A DNA stretch of 21,119 nucleotides from Gracilaria caudata (GCA_030374735.1 JASCIV010000402.1:1-21119), one strand, 5' to 3'. Shown: positions 9,001 to 16,889, counted from the stretch's first letter. Notes: generated from the sequence alone by a model not told the origin. Numbers and translations: made by a program.

Positions 9001-9049
9001 ACAGGATAACAAGCTGCAAGACAGCGTTCCAGATTCATGGGATGACTAA
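6017..9049 (+). CDS. NFX1-type zinc-finger protein with RING-like, R3H and RGG regions
   Basis: A 1010-residue intronless ORF. Residues ~19-43 are an arginine-glycine (RGG) tract suited to RNA binding. Residues 124-195 form a RING/PHD-like C3H-rich domain (CIVCLERI, then ACPACR), as in NFX1/NFXL1 E3 ligases. From ~226 to ~710 run about nine NFX1-type zinc fingers, for example CKHRCEALCHPGPCAPC, CGNHSCSKLCHPGDCEDC and CGRHECDYVCGHSSECPPC. A C-terminal R3H motif follows (LPQLHRLVLHTLAELYDLES; R-x3-H present), then an RRM-like stretch (about 865-940) and an acidic tail. Family members act as nuclear transcription or RNA regulators and ubiquitin ligases (human NFX1, yeast FAP1, plant NFXL1). The domain order matches human NFX1. 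The N-terminal start is questioned by the nearby TATA box; the next in-frame Met is residue 52, after the RGG tract. Confidence 0.93.
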   Translation: MQSSIISLDHSQDDHSTSGGRGRGGTQHRYRGRGRGRGRGRGRARPNPGAGMRRQTHARNRRTNQNTRQRTTDGGAQKSHSPTHQSSGLPLEQLQNVQIGHSTLSLTELSASLTRKLTSAKLECIVCLERIRRDKQFWSCQTCYAITHLHCVRKWARQSNSSQTERSESSKQQPPACPACRTKIDPADLAFWCFCRRTKNPTIEPGLTPGSCGDRCFKPLGAANSRCKHRCEALCHPGPCAPCVLPANPVSCFCSKAQIPRRCGDAIQPKSCGNQCGRVRACSHPCQSVCHAGQCPPCEALVNISCHCRKKSTVLPCGVDGYACDNICGKPLRCGNHSCSKLCHPGDCEDCQLSPNIIDVCPCGKTKLTAAQRFARVSCTDPIPSCGLPCGKPLGCIGQHACEELCGHEGECDTCEREVEAECRCGSTTKTVSCKDSREKLRSQLICNKKCNDRLKCRTHKCANVCCLYKRRRVMRTNEAVSSAMLWAEEGSDGVLTNAERRRIGHSCLKTCGKKLECGRHECDYVCGHSSECPPCGILIHEPLSCACGKTVLNPPIRCGAPLPECKEPCPKSTTCGHNNEHPCHAGECPPCLEVAPFSCIGGHKEVRFVPCHIGRKGIRCLRSCGRSLKCGVHACRKPCHGNYPEECEPSKVEGCTQICALPRKNCEHSCDVLCHPGMLCPETPCKKMIIVKCPCGRREESAPCLRSAYSASHDTRSDIRLSCDDECESSARLRAFATAVGKNGESYETEMEGGSSGTGTRTKYSEFMYRFAETEPHTLAFFEGELSQIVLGKVRKVALDGLPQLHRLVLHTLAELYDLESESQKRSGGKVLTVKHRGAGIKPVFPTPLLSEAYSERQRQKKRENDMNRVLHVHVASTTEYPGLMQLQSRVERILRSHKGSYGIRGSVKMSSNLTGVVVVFSTPERCALVQESLAGRADVTFESPGRPLTTSSAKERIISETVHQADHSPDASWAEGQVFSTTSYRDASSSFEQQDNKLQDSVPDSWDD

Positions 9050-9376
9050 CTTAGTTGTAGGAATACATTCTGTATAAAGTACAAGACTTGCACAAAACCG
9101 AACTTTCTTGAGGATCTCCTGCCAAGCAGGAAAACCATGTCGGGTTCTCCAAATCATGACTTCTACAATCAAACAGTCGCGGCTACAGGCCTTTACATGT
9201 CCAAAGCGAATTAGTCCATGTTTTGCTCATTGAAGGCAGGAATGTGCGAACTGAAAAGCCTCGTTGGAAACTGGAAAGAGCTTCGAAGAGTGGATAAAGA
9301 TGGACCCTGCAATGAAAATGTTAAGCTGATGATAGCAGGTAGAGTTCTCGTATGTACAGAATTGCAGTCTGACTTT
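9050..9376. other. Intergenic gap between convergent genes
   Basis: The 3' flanks of the NFX1-like gene (+) and the ankyrin gene (-). I see no gene. A 25-codon ATG frame around 9137 and the 3' overlapping frame from 9218 have no coding character. Confidence 0.5.
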
Positions 9377-10432
9377 CTAAGTGTCAGTGCGGACTTTCTT
9401 CGGGGCGGGTTGTTGAAACATAGATGTGATCTCGTCCTTCGATGCCACTTGTACAGCAGTCTTGTCTCCTTCCGTCCTGATGTCGCGATTGGCCCCATTT
9501 CGAAGTAGCATGTCAACACAATGTGTGTGTCCTCGAAGGGAGGCCTGGTACAAAGCGGTTCTACCGTCATCGGTAACAGCATCTATTCCCACGCCAGCGT
9601 CAAGAAGGACTGCTATCACATCATCATGACCCTCAAATGCAGCTGAACGAGAAGAGGATATTGTTAGACTCTCAAGCACGGACAAGCTCATTAGAACTAG
9701 AAAATGAATGGAACATGTGCAATGCTTACCATAATGTAATGCAGTGGACTGGTGCATGCGCGTTGTTGCATTTTTATCAATGCCGAGCTCTAGCAAGACC
9801 TTGCATGCTTCCACACAACCGCGTTCAGCCGCTACATGAAGGGCGTTGTATTCGAAAACATCAACATCATTGACGTTATCATGATACTCAGCGCCATCAC
9901 TCAGCAACTCGCGAAGTTTCAATGTGTCGTTCGAAGCAGCAGCGGCATGCAGGGGTTTGTAGCCGAGAGTCCCGGAATCGATGAATGATTTAAGTCGGCC
10001 TTTTAGCAAAGTGGACACTTCAGCCATTGCAGATGCAAACTGTTCCGGAGGCAAATTGTCGTCCAGTGCATCGTCCAGCTGTTCATCGTCTTCATCTTCA
10101 CCAGCATCAGAAAGCGTGTAGTCTTCATCCTCTTCGTCAGACTGCTCATCTTGTACATCTGGAGTAGGCAAGGAAACTGTCGGTACCTCTTCCACTGCGC
10201 CAAAAGTAACCTTTCGGGATTTGCTTGTCACGCCGTTTTCGTCGATATGAGATGGGTTGTTTCCCAGACTATGTCCACATGGTTTATCATCTGTGGATGT
10301 TAAATTGTGTGCCTCACGTGCCTTCTCCCCCTTCGCTTTGCCTAACGCCTGAGGTGTCTCAGAGTTGGCTCTGTCTTGGTCTGTCACGGTCTCAATTGGT
10401 TCTGAAGGGGTGGATGCCGCAGGCTGTGCCAT
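9377..10432 (-). CDS. Acidic ankyrin-repeat protein; two exons (10432-9730, 9642-9377)
   Basis: The spliced product is 322 residues. The N-terminal ~90 are disordered and polar. A very acidic stretch follows (QSDEEDEDYTLSDAGEDEDD, then DDALDD), then four to five ankyrin repeats. Repeat cores are KPLHAAAASNDTLKLRELL, NALHVAAERGCVEACKVLL, TALHYAAFEGHDDVIAVLL and TALYQASLRGHTHCVDMLL. A short basic tail (PAPKKVRTDT) resembles a nuclear signal. The third repeat is interrupted by an 87-nt intron; splicing restores the canonical TALHYAAFEGH. Ankyrin repeats are protein-interaction modules. The acidic and basic tails hint at a nuclear or chromatin-linked partner, but no specific function can be assigned. 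ATG at 10432-10430. Confidence 0.85.
   Translation of the reverse strand: MAQPAASTPSEPIETVTDQDRANSETPQALGKAKGEKAREAHNLTSTDDKPCGHSLGNNPSHIDENGVTSKSRKVTFGAVEEVPTVSLPTPDVQDEQSDEEDEDYTLSDAGEDEDDEQLDDALDDNLPPEQFASAMAEVSTLLKGRLKSFIDSGTLGYKPLHAAAASNDTLKLRELLSDGAEYHDNVNDVDVFEYNALHVAAERGCVEACKVLLELGIDKNATTRMHQSTALHYGKHCTCSIHFLVLMSLSVLESLTISSSRSAAFEGHDDVIAVLLDAGVGIDAVTDDGRTALYQASLRGHTHCVDMLLRNGANRDIRTEGDKTAVQVASKDEITSMFQQPAPKKVRTDT
9643..9729 (-). other. 87-nt in-frame spliceosomal intron in the ankyrin gene
   Basis: On the minus strand the donor GTAAGC begins at 9729, a CTAAC branch match lies at 9667-9663, and the acceptor TTCAG ends at 9643. It is phase 1, flanked by TAT G|...|CT GCA. The length is a multiple of three with no stop, so retention would insert 29 residues in the middle of an ankyrin helix. 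Confidence 0.85.
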
Positions 10433-10988
10433 TATTGCTCGCAGCGATTAATCAATATCAAGAACGTTCCCTTGTATACCTGCAGACTCCTCAGCAGTAT
10501 TGCTTAACTGTACACAAAACTTGGGACAACCAGTGCTACCCTTGTAACAAGGTTAGTTACAAGGGTAGATACAGATGGAGAGAAAGGTTTGCACGAACAA
10601 AAAACGGGCACAGTTTGCTCCATTTTGGCGCGAAAATTGACTCCCCGGTACATGGGTACCTTTGTACAGAATCTGATGTCAAGAGTCAACCCGCAGGACC
10701 CTACATATGCGCGGATGGGACTCGGCTCACGTACGAAGGGATTACTCCATTTGATTGTGTGAGAGATAGATACGCATATAGCGGCAAACCAGCCGGCCCA
10801 AGGTCATGCATAAGCGCGTTTTGGGCAAGATTGCGCTTTAGTGACCTGCTTAATCGCAACATTTGGATTACAGGGGGTAAGGACTTCTACTGCAATAAGC
10901 TCAATCTTTAACTCCCAGTGCTAACTTTACATCCGCATGATGCTAGCAACGATTAACAGCAAGTGGGTAATTGCAGCAATGAACAACA
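10433..10988. other. Intergenic region containing a 13-bp inverted repeat
   Basis: This is upstream of the ankyrin gene and downstream of the membrane protein gene, both minus strand. It holds the inverted repeat at 10536-10568. A plus-strand frame (10225-10911) has no ATG at its left end, overlaps the ankyrin exon antisense and shows no domain, so I do not call it a gene. Confidence 0.5.
10536..10568. repeat. Perfect 13-bp inverted repeat with 7-bp spacer
   Basis: CTACCCTTGTAAC, spacer AAGGTTA, GTTACAAGGGTAG. It sits about 105-135 bp upstream of the ankyrin gene's ATG, so it could be an operator-like site in that promoter, a 5' UTR hairpin, or the relic of a small transposon. Confidence 0.7.
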
Positions 10989-12101
10989 TCACATTCCGAA
11001 CGCAAACCTGCTGTGGATGTCGGTAGGCTTGGGAGAAGCACCAAATACGTAAACTACCTGTTTTCCGTTCTCATGAATGCTCATGACAACCGGATCTCCT
11101 TCAATTAGTTCGTCATCACTGTGCTTTGTCTTCTTCGCCCAATGTAAAGGATTACTAATATCGTAAAATATGTGCCGCCTGAGCAAGATGGTTGAGACGA
11201 CTGACATAAATGACAGAGTCCACACAACAGCAACACTGTATACCAGCCCCAAAGGAACTTCTGTGTCTGATAACTCTTCCCCGAACGGGCATGTACGTTC
11301 TTCAGAGCCCAAAAATGCTCTCCGGCGCGATTCCATGGGATCGCTACTATTTTGATTATAAGCGTCCAAAACACGACTTGCAAACTGCTGTAAACATGCT
11401 TCGCACTCAAAGTAAATTCTACTGTACAAGACTGGAATTTTTGTTTGTTCTTCCCTAAATGAGTTTAGACTTCGCATCCGGATATATTCCGACAGGCTTA
11501 TTAAAGTACTGTTCGAGTCAGACTGCGAATGTATTGTTCGAGCAACCACACACCCACGGTCACGACAGAAGAGCAGTGGGTCAGGATCTGGGTTTTCTGA
11601 TGAAGGTTCCTTTGCCCCCTCAAGAACATATTCCATGGGATTTATAACGGGGAAGTCCATGACTGCTGAGTCGCTGCATTTCACCCTGTCCTCAATTTTG
11701 CTGTAATTCCCAGCTCGAACCACAACAGAATTGTTCTTGAAGCCAATGCATTCCACAATAATTGTAATCTCTTCGGCGAACACACCAGAGGGTCCCTCAA
11801 GACGAGAGATTGCGTTGGTAGCGATGCACTTCTGATCGGCGAGAGGCAGTCTAAGCGCCGGTTCAGTGACAAATGAAGTGATGATTTCGAGAATGAAGAA
11901 GATTAAAAGTGCTGCATAACAAATTATATTCACACGACGTTGATGGCGAAGTACACTTATTGATCTTCCTTTTCGTAGAGCGATACACTCAACGTAACGA
12001 TTGAAGAGAACAATGGCTGTGAAAAGGGCAAACTCGGCGAACACTGAAATTGTTGAAATGATCAAGCTGACGAACGGGGACTTCAGATGAATGACTACCA
12101 T
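10989..12101 (-). CDS. Three-pass membrane protein with large glycosylated loop, unknown function
   Basis: A 370-residue ORF from the ATG at 12101. Transmembrane segments lie at about 10-33, 57-78 and 283-308. Between the second and third is a ~200-residue loop with eight or so cysteines (including FECEACL) and N-glycosylation sequons (NNS, NYS, NST, NSS), so it is probably on the cell surface or in the lumen. A C-terminal cytosolic tail of ~60 residues follows. No known domain is recognised. The layout resembles the protein at 1305-2516, so the two may belong to one lineage-specific family, though I cannot show clear sequence homology by eye. Confidence 0.75.
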   Translation of the reverse strand: MVVIHLKSPFVSLIISTISVFAEFALFTAIVLFNRYVECIALRKGRSISVLRHQRRVNIICYAALLIFFILEIITSFVTEPALRLPLADQKCIATNAISRLEGPSGVFAEEITIIVECIGFKNNSVVVRAGNYSKIEDRVKCSDSAVMDFPVINPMEYVLEGAKEPSSENPDPDPLLFCRDRGCVVARTIHSQSDSNSTLISLSEYIRMRSLNSFREEQTKIPVLYSRIYFECEACLQQFASRVLDAYNQNSSDPMESRRRAFLGSEERTCPFGEELSDTEVPLGLVYSVAVVWTLSFMSVVSTILLRRHIFYDISNPLHWAKKTKHSDDELIEGDPVVMSIHENGKQVVYVFGASPKPTDIHSRFAFGM

Positions 12102-12892
12102 GTTGCTGAGCTTTGTGTGGTGAGAGTGGAGGTGCGTTTGGAATGAACACTGGGTGCTGTCGACTGGTTTTATAATGAGTTATGCGATGTTGCTCGAGGC
12201 GCGACTGAGTTGAAGAACGCTGTATTGCAGAAGTATCTGTCAACCATGATCCAGCCATTGCAGACTCAGAAGTAAGGAAGCCGAGTAAACTTAAGGTGAT
12301 CATTCTGTAGATGAAAAACTCGACAAAAATCTATCTGTGGTATCCGAGAGTTATAATATATCTTGAGTTCTAGGATATATTTTCTCTTTCTTTGAACAGG
12401 GTTTCAAAGAATGCCTCAGGACATGACCTATCTGTCTAATATGTCAGCACACTCACTCGATGCGTCATTGAGCAGTCTCAACAGTGCTGAGTAAAGAAGA
12501 AGAAGAAAGTAAGGGTCAAACAAGATGTGGACCAAGATTTTTTTAGGTGCTCCAAGCACCTTTGCAACGAATCTTTTTTACGCTCAAATCTTGCCGAAAA
12601 CGCAAGTTCACCATAGCCACAAAAGTTCTTGGCTTTTCTGAAAAGAGAAAGCTTTATTTACAAGCTTGATATTAGTTTAAATATAGAAAGCTACTGTCCA
12701 CAAAGAAGAAGTAAGGGTTGAACGATGGTAGGAATGACGATCATTATTGGTCAAGCGATTGGGCTTTTTGCGGAGAAGGGCACTTCACAGATACTGGAGA
12801 TACCACTTTTTTTTCTTCTCGGAATAGGGGAGGCGACTTGCCGCAAGAGGTGAAGTAAAGGTACAGTCTGCTAGTCCTCCTTACAGAGCGAG
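12102..12892. other. Gene-free stretch with small repeats
   Basis: After the promoter of the membrane protein gene there is AT-rich sequence with no supported ORF. It includes a short hairpin AGGTGCT-cca-AGCACCT at 12545-12561. An imperfect direct repeat of about 25 bp (GAAGAAG..GTAAGGGT..AAC) occurs near 12497-12527 and again near 12704-12730. An 8-bp inverted pair CAAGATTT/AAATCTTG lies at 12533-12540 and 12586-12593. Confidence 0.5.
12168..12174 (-). promoter_or_regulatory. TATA box (TATAAAA) of the 10989-12101 gene
   Basis: On the minus strand TATAAAA lies 67-73 bases upstream of the ATG. A start 25-30 bp downstream would leave a 5' UTR of about 40 bases, a sensible spacing. Confidence 0.45.
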
Positions 12893-13099
12893 ATGAGAGC
12901 TATCTACAGATTATACTCTCTCGTAAGAAGGCTTAGTTATTTCAATCACAGTTGGTTCTCTCTATCGTTTGGAGGTGGTACTTTGTTTCTGCCCGACGCA
13001 TTTGTCAGCTGGTGGCGAAACAAAACGAAACCTTCCGTCGACCTGTATACAAATATCTGGTTGGTAGTAGGGGGTTGGTTCGACGAATACGCACCGTAA
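12893..13099 (+). CDS. Small ORF, possibly a first exon, uncertain
   Basis: An ATG opens a 68-codon frame rich in aromatic and hydrophobic residues (for example TNIWLVVGGWFDEYAP). Its stop TAA lies inside GTAAGT (13096-13101), a perfect splice donor, just as exon 1 of the gene at 3395 does. If it is a first exon, no clear second exon is visible. It may equally be chance. Confidence 0.2.
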   Translation: MRAIYRLYSLVRRLSYFNHSWFSLSFGGGTLFLPDAFVSWWRNKTKPSVDLYTNIWLVVGGWFDEYAP

Positions 13100-13548
13100 G
13101 TGATGTAACCGCAGAAACGCTTAGCAGCGAGCGCGAGATATTTCTCTGCAACCCGCGATACATTGTGTTCGAGTTGTAGAACATATGACAGCAAAAAGCT
13201 TTTTGTGGCTTAAAACCGCTTCAACAATGCGTGGTAAGAGAGATCAAATGTTATGAACGACGACCTTCTCGTCGACGACGGCAATAGAACCTTACGAAAG
13301 TTTTTGCATCCACCACTAAAAGCAAGCAACGACAAATGAATATGATCCTCCTGAGAAGGACATCACCAGAAGTATGTCTACTCTTGCGCGGATGGGCTCT
13401 TAAGGTCACAAAGTAGCCCCTTTCGGGCACTATTGCACTTTCAGATTCTTTGTGAGTTGCTTTTTGCAGCAAGATACACTCTGTTGGTATCGCTCTTCCG
13501 CAAGGTTGATCATTGCTGCTGCGATTGAAAGTGGTCTCGTGATCTGAA

Positions 13549-13568
13549 GGTGACCAAGTTTGGTCACC
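13549..13568. repeat. 9-bp near-palindrome GGTGACCAA/TTGGTCACC
   Basis: The arms are perfectly complementary with only two central bases between them. As DNA it is a candidate dimer-binding site; as RNA it would need to open a few pairs to form a loop. No gene is adjacent. Confidence 0.55.
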
Positions 13569-14088
13569 AAACCATCTGTGGAGTAAGCGCCAATGACGAT
13601 ATGGCTACATCTCCGCCGCATTCAGTTCATAGTGTGCAAGCGGCCTGTTTGCAGCCACGCGCACCGCAGATATGAACGATATGAGGCCGAGAACAAGCAT
13701 CTCGGATTTGAAACTCCTGTGTGAAGGCTCCTCGCTCGCCGTCGATGGCGAACGCCGCTGTTGGCTTACTTCTACCCGTACGTCATGGACAGCCTCTTAG
13801 CATAAACGCAAGGCGTTTACTGCTGCATGGATTGTGCTGCGTATATCGTGTGTCAGCTCGGTGGCTCGCTTTTCGTTGCTGTAGGTAGGCGGCAGCATAG
13901 GGCGCTCTCAGAGCGGAGGAACGACCCCGGCAGGTCAAGTTAAACTCGTCCAGGCGATCGGTCAGCTTGCTGGTCGCCTTCATGGACCTGGGTGGTACGT
14001 CGCTAAAATGCCCGTCTAGCTGCACGTAAGCAGTGAGTCACGAGCAGGTCATCGGAGTAAGAACCTACCGCCGTTTCCCTGACTTTTT

Positions 14089-14108
14089 CCCTCTGACGAG
14101 GGTTTTTT
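14089..14108 (+). terminator. Hairpin followed by six T, possible Pol III-type stop
   Basis: CCCTC-TGAC-GAGGG then TTTTTT. A T6 run is sufficient to stop RNA polymerase III in eukaryotes, so a non-coding RNA could end here, but I see no A/B box promoter upstream. Confidence 0.2.
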
Positions 14109-14575
14109 CCTGGGCTTTCTCGGACGAACTACACTGGGGTTGGATGACGGTGAACAGCTACGGACTGGTTCTTACATTCGATCTCGCCGATTGATATGAG
14201 GATTGGGTGATAAGCATGCTGCTCATGGTTTCTTGAGTGGCCAACGTGGTACATGTGAAGCGCCTTGTGGTGTGCCTCTTAGCCGACGGTCCCTAGAGGT
14301 TGCATGAAGAGGGAAAGAAGAAGGCGATAAGCGTCGGTGACGAAACGCTTTGCGGTCGGAAACGCCTAAGATACCTAATGCTTTCTCTTCGTAGCTCAGC
14401 AAGTGTATGCAGCTACTGCTTAGTGGTTAGTGGTTAGTAGCTGTGATGAAGGGGTATTATAGGTTGTTGGGTCTTGAGCGAACCCACGAGTAGAAGTTCA
14501 ATAACTTCACCGTTTCCTAAACTGAGAGAGAGAGAGCGGAGGATTTGCCGCTTGCCCACCACCGCGGACGCATCG

Positions 14576-15970
14576 TCAAGGAATCGATGCAACAAAGCCG
14601 AATGGACACCTTCCATTGACGAGGATCAGTAGGGCTGGCTGGGAGCTGGGCGCTTTTCTGGATGTGACATGGTTAGTTTGAAATTTAAATGCACTGAATT
14701 CATGGCAACGGAATTCGATCGCAGCAATCCCCATGCAAAAGATCAAAGAGTAACGCATTTGCAGGTATTTACGAATACCGCCCAGGCAGACGTAAGTTGA
14801 ATCCACGATTTCGTCCTCCAACCAATCGAGGATATGGGCATGCCGTGTCCCAGGTTTGACACCATATATTTCCATTGCTCGCCGCAAGAGACTAGGAGAC
14901 AGAGTGGAGTCAAAGGCAGAGAAGTCGCCCTGTACAAAGGCCTCAAACTTCTCTAACCTCTCGCATATTTTTGTGGGATCCTCGGAGGATTTATTGAATC
15001 CCAATGCAATTGGAGAATCCTTCATTTGATGGCTCTCTTGAAGCGGGTACCAGTACATACCAGCCGGGAGCGGCTCATGTTGGTCCGCCATCCAAGTCGA
15101 CCTACCGACTTGGCGCTCATCATCCCGCTTTTCGAGATGAACTTCCAATTCTAAAGGTTTAGGACGGCCCGCCGAACGATAGAGTGGTTTAGCAAGACCA
15201 ACAATCGGCCCATCATCCGCCGCATTCCAAAGATGATTAGCCACATTCCAAGCCACACGAGCTGATTCCTTCGTACACATAAAACCGGCCTCGAGGTAAG
15301 AAGGCCCGGGATTCGCGTCCTCATTCAAAAATTGGACGTTGCGAACCTCGGGGAAATCTATGGGAGATAATTCTCCATATTCGTATCCTAGGATACTAAC
15401 AGTTTATTCCAGTGTTTTCTGGAACTTTGGTTCAGCATAAATCCTGTCATGGGCCCTGAGACTGGCCCAAGAAGCTATGACGATACTATCGTCATCGCCG
15501 CCACCGGCCCTACGGTATTCCAACGCTTTATTGAGGATCCTTCTCTCCCCACCACCGATTTGCTCCATCGCAGACCATTGGAAAGGGTTCCTCGGCACGA
15601 ACCCGGCCATTCGAGGCGGAATGGAGTCAAATACCTCAACAGTTTCAGTGAGGTGAAAGAATTGGTCGTTACCAAATAACCTGCGCTGGCGAAGCCAATG
15701 TTCGCTGCTATAATCCTGGACTCCCCCCAGAAGTCCAGTAAGCCCCACTCTACATGTTCGGAGCAATGTCATCAATTCCCTCGTCGTCCTTTGCGTCTGT
15801 CGAGGGCGATTCTGCGGCAGCACCTCCCGGATTACCCGCCGCATTGTACAGTTTGTCCACGAGTTCGTGGACATGAGCCTTGCTGTCAAGGCGGAGAAAC
15901 GTACGGTACAAGTTACGCTCCGCCTTTTGCCTCTTATTCTGGCGAGATGCCGCCAGATAGGCCTCCTCGC
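14576..15970 (-). pseudogene. RNA-virus RdRp-like ORF, interrupted and truncated (endogenous viral element)
   Basis: One minus-strand frame is open from 15970 to a TAA at 15406-15404 and continues, in the same frame, to 14576. The second part shows polymerase hallmarks in the right order. A motif-G-like segment (NPGPSYLEAGF.CTK) comes first, then a basic motif-F-like region (GRPKPLELEV...KRDDERQVGR), then motif A at 14926-14909 (GDFSAFDSTLSP, D-x4-D). This combination is typical of tombus-, picorna- or partiti/picobirna-type viral RdRps. Similarity fades near 14745, before motif B; no SG..T..N or GDD follows, so palm motifs B and C are missing and the enzyme cannot be active. The in-frame stop also breaks it. 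I infer an integrated copy of an RNA virus of the alga. The family cannot be fixed by eye. Confidence 0.55.
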
Positions 15971-16298
15971 TTAAGGAGAGGGCATTGGGAGGCGTGGAAT
16001 GATATTTCGTAAGGAGTGCCTTACGCTCGGCGCCAGTCAGCTCTGTCTGGCGTGCTTTGAGTACTTCAGCGTACTCGGGAACAGCCTGCTTAAGAAGACA
16101 TCCAAACTCAGATTTCTTCCTACTAAGGTCCTTGAGTTCAGCCCGAAGAGCATTCTCTTCGGCCTCAATTTCCCTGATCTTCGATTTGCGATATGCGTCG
16201 AAGATATCCAGAAGGTTCTTCCCCTTCTTTTGGTTCTCGTTCAACTTTGGGACCTTGCGTGGGATGAGCTTCTCCCTCATCGCCGGTATTTTCTCCAT
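15750..16298 (-). CDS. Charged coiled-coil ORF of the virus-like element
   Basis: A 182-residue ORF from the ATG at 16298; the frame is open upstream to 16403 without another ATG. It is highly charged and helical (KSKIREIEAEENALRAELKD), with a likely coiled coil at about 35-75, an alanine/lysine-rich middle and a disordered acidic C-terminus. Its 3' end overlaps the RdRp-like frame by about 220 nt in another frame, the arrangement seen where RNA viruses express a polymerase by frameshifting or a second start. No homologue is recognised; it could be the N-terminal replicase or a capsid-type product. It is intact from its ATG, unlike its neighbour. Confidence 0.4.
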   Translation of the reverse strand: MEKIPAMREKLIPRKVPKLNENQKKGKNLLDIFDAYRKSKIREIEAEENALRAELKDLSRKKSEFGCLLKQAVPEYAEVLKARQTELTGAERKALLTKYHSTPPNALSLSEEAYLAASRQNKRQKAERNLYRTFLRLDSKAHVHELVDKLYNAAGNPGGAAAESPSTDAKDDEGIDDIAPNM

Positions 16299-16403
16299 CG
16301 TGTCGAGGAGATTGTATAGTCCCGGAAGGGACGCGAAATTGGGCCAGTCGCTCGGGCCCAGTTTGTTCTTGTTCCAGTCACCTTGAAATGGTTGAAACTG
16401 GAT

Positions 16404-16889
16404 TTACGCATGCCATTTTCTTCGAACTTGATGCGTTACAGACGTGAATCGGAACGGAGAGAGCTGTGGGACATTCACCGGCTTCCCGACATGCTCCGCA
16501 AGGCTGTACCATAAATTTTACAAAGTTCCTCTCTCGCTCATTTTTATACGTTTTATACCAGTCGAAAATATAAAGTGAAAAGCTCTACTAGCTTACCTCT
16601 TCAACTTCACGCCCGCTCTTTGGCAAAGGTGTTGAACTGCAGTCATGTTCCCTCCTGTTGCATACAAATCTCTTCTCGGTAATCGCAATTAGCACAAACG
16701 CATTCTACTCACCGTTACAGAATGTCCTCTGGAGTCCTGACTAACTCGATTCAACTGAGAATTGAGGAATTCCTGTATTCTTGCCTTTGAAGATCAGGCT
16801 TCTATACATAGCACACTTTTCGGTTGTCACTAGTGTTTAGACACACTAGACCTAAGCCCTTCTCTTTCCTCTTTTACACCAATACAAGT
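16404..16889. other. Intergenic region between the viral element and the zinc-finger gene
   Basis: AT-rich, including TTTTATACG and AATATAAAG runs around 16541-16575 and TATACATA at about 16803-16810. The last lies ~80 bp before the ATG at 16890 and is a possible core promoter. No gene is seen. Confidence 0.45.

Larger units (their letters stand above)
13100..14575. other. Gene-free stretch rich in hairpins
   Basis: No ORF here has an ATG plus coding character. Hairpins include GGTGACCAA-gt-TTGGTCACC at 13549-13568, TAAACGC-aag-GCGTTTA near 13804-13820, and CCCTC-TGAC-GAGGG followed by six T at 14089-14108. A TTAGTGG triplet repeat (about 14418-14438) and a GA run (about 14525-14536) are also present. 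I tested by eye for tRNA, spliceosomal snRNA, SRP and RNase P signatures and found none convincing. Confidence 0.45.

Noticed and set aside
10225..10911. 228-codon plus-strand frame
   Set aside because: Its left end has no ATG, it overlaps the ankyrin exon antisense and it shows no domain.
13890..13940. Possible RNase P or SRP RNA fragments (GGCGGAGG-like and GGTCGGAAACG-like strings)
   Set aside because: Only short matches, with none of the required paired core around them.
14391..14440. tRNA-like GTAGCTCAG and repeated TTAGTGG resembling a D-arm
   Set aside because: No matching acceptor stem, anticodon arm or T-arm could be paired.
14525..14536. GA-run microsatellite
   Set aside because: Very short; common by chance.
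15480..15510. GGGDDDSIVIAS in the viral frame as a catalytic GDD (motif C), implying a permuted C-A-B polymerase
   Set aside because: It lies ~190 residues before motif A, has three aspartates rather than the usual hydrophobic-flanked GDD, and precedes the G- and F-like segments. Permuted polymerases exist, but this is more likely an acidic loop.
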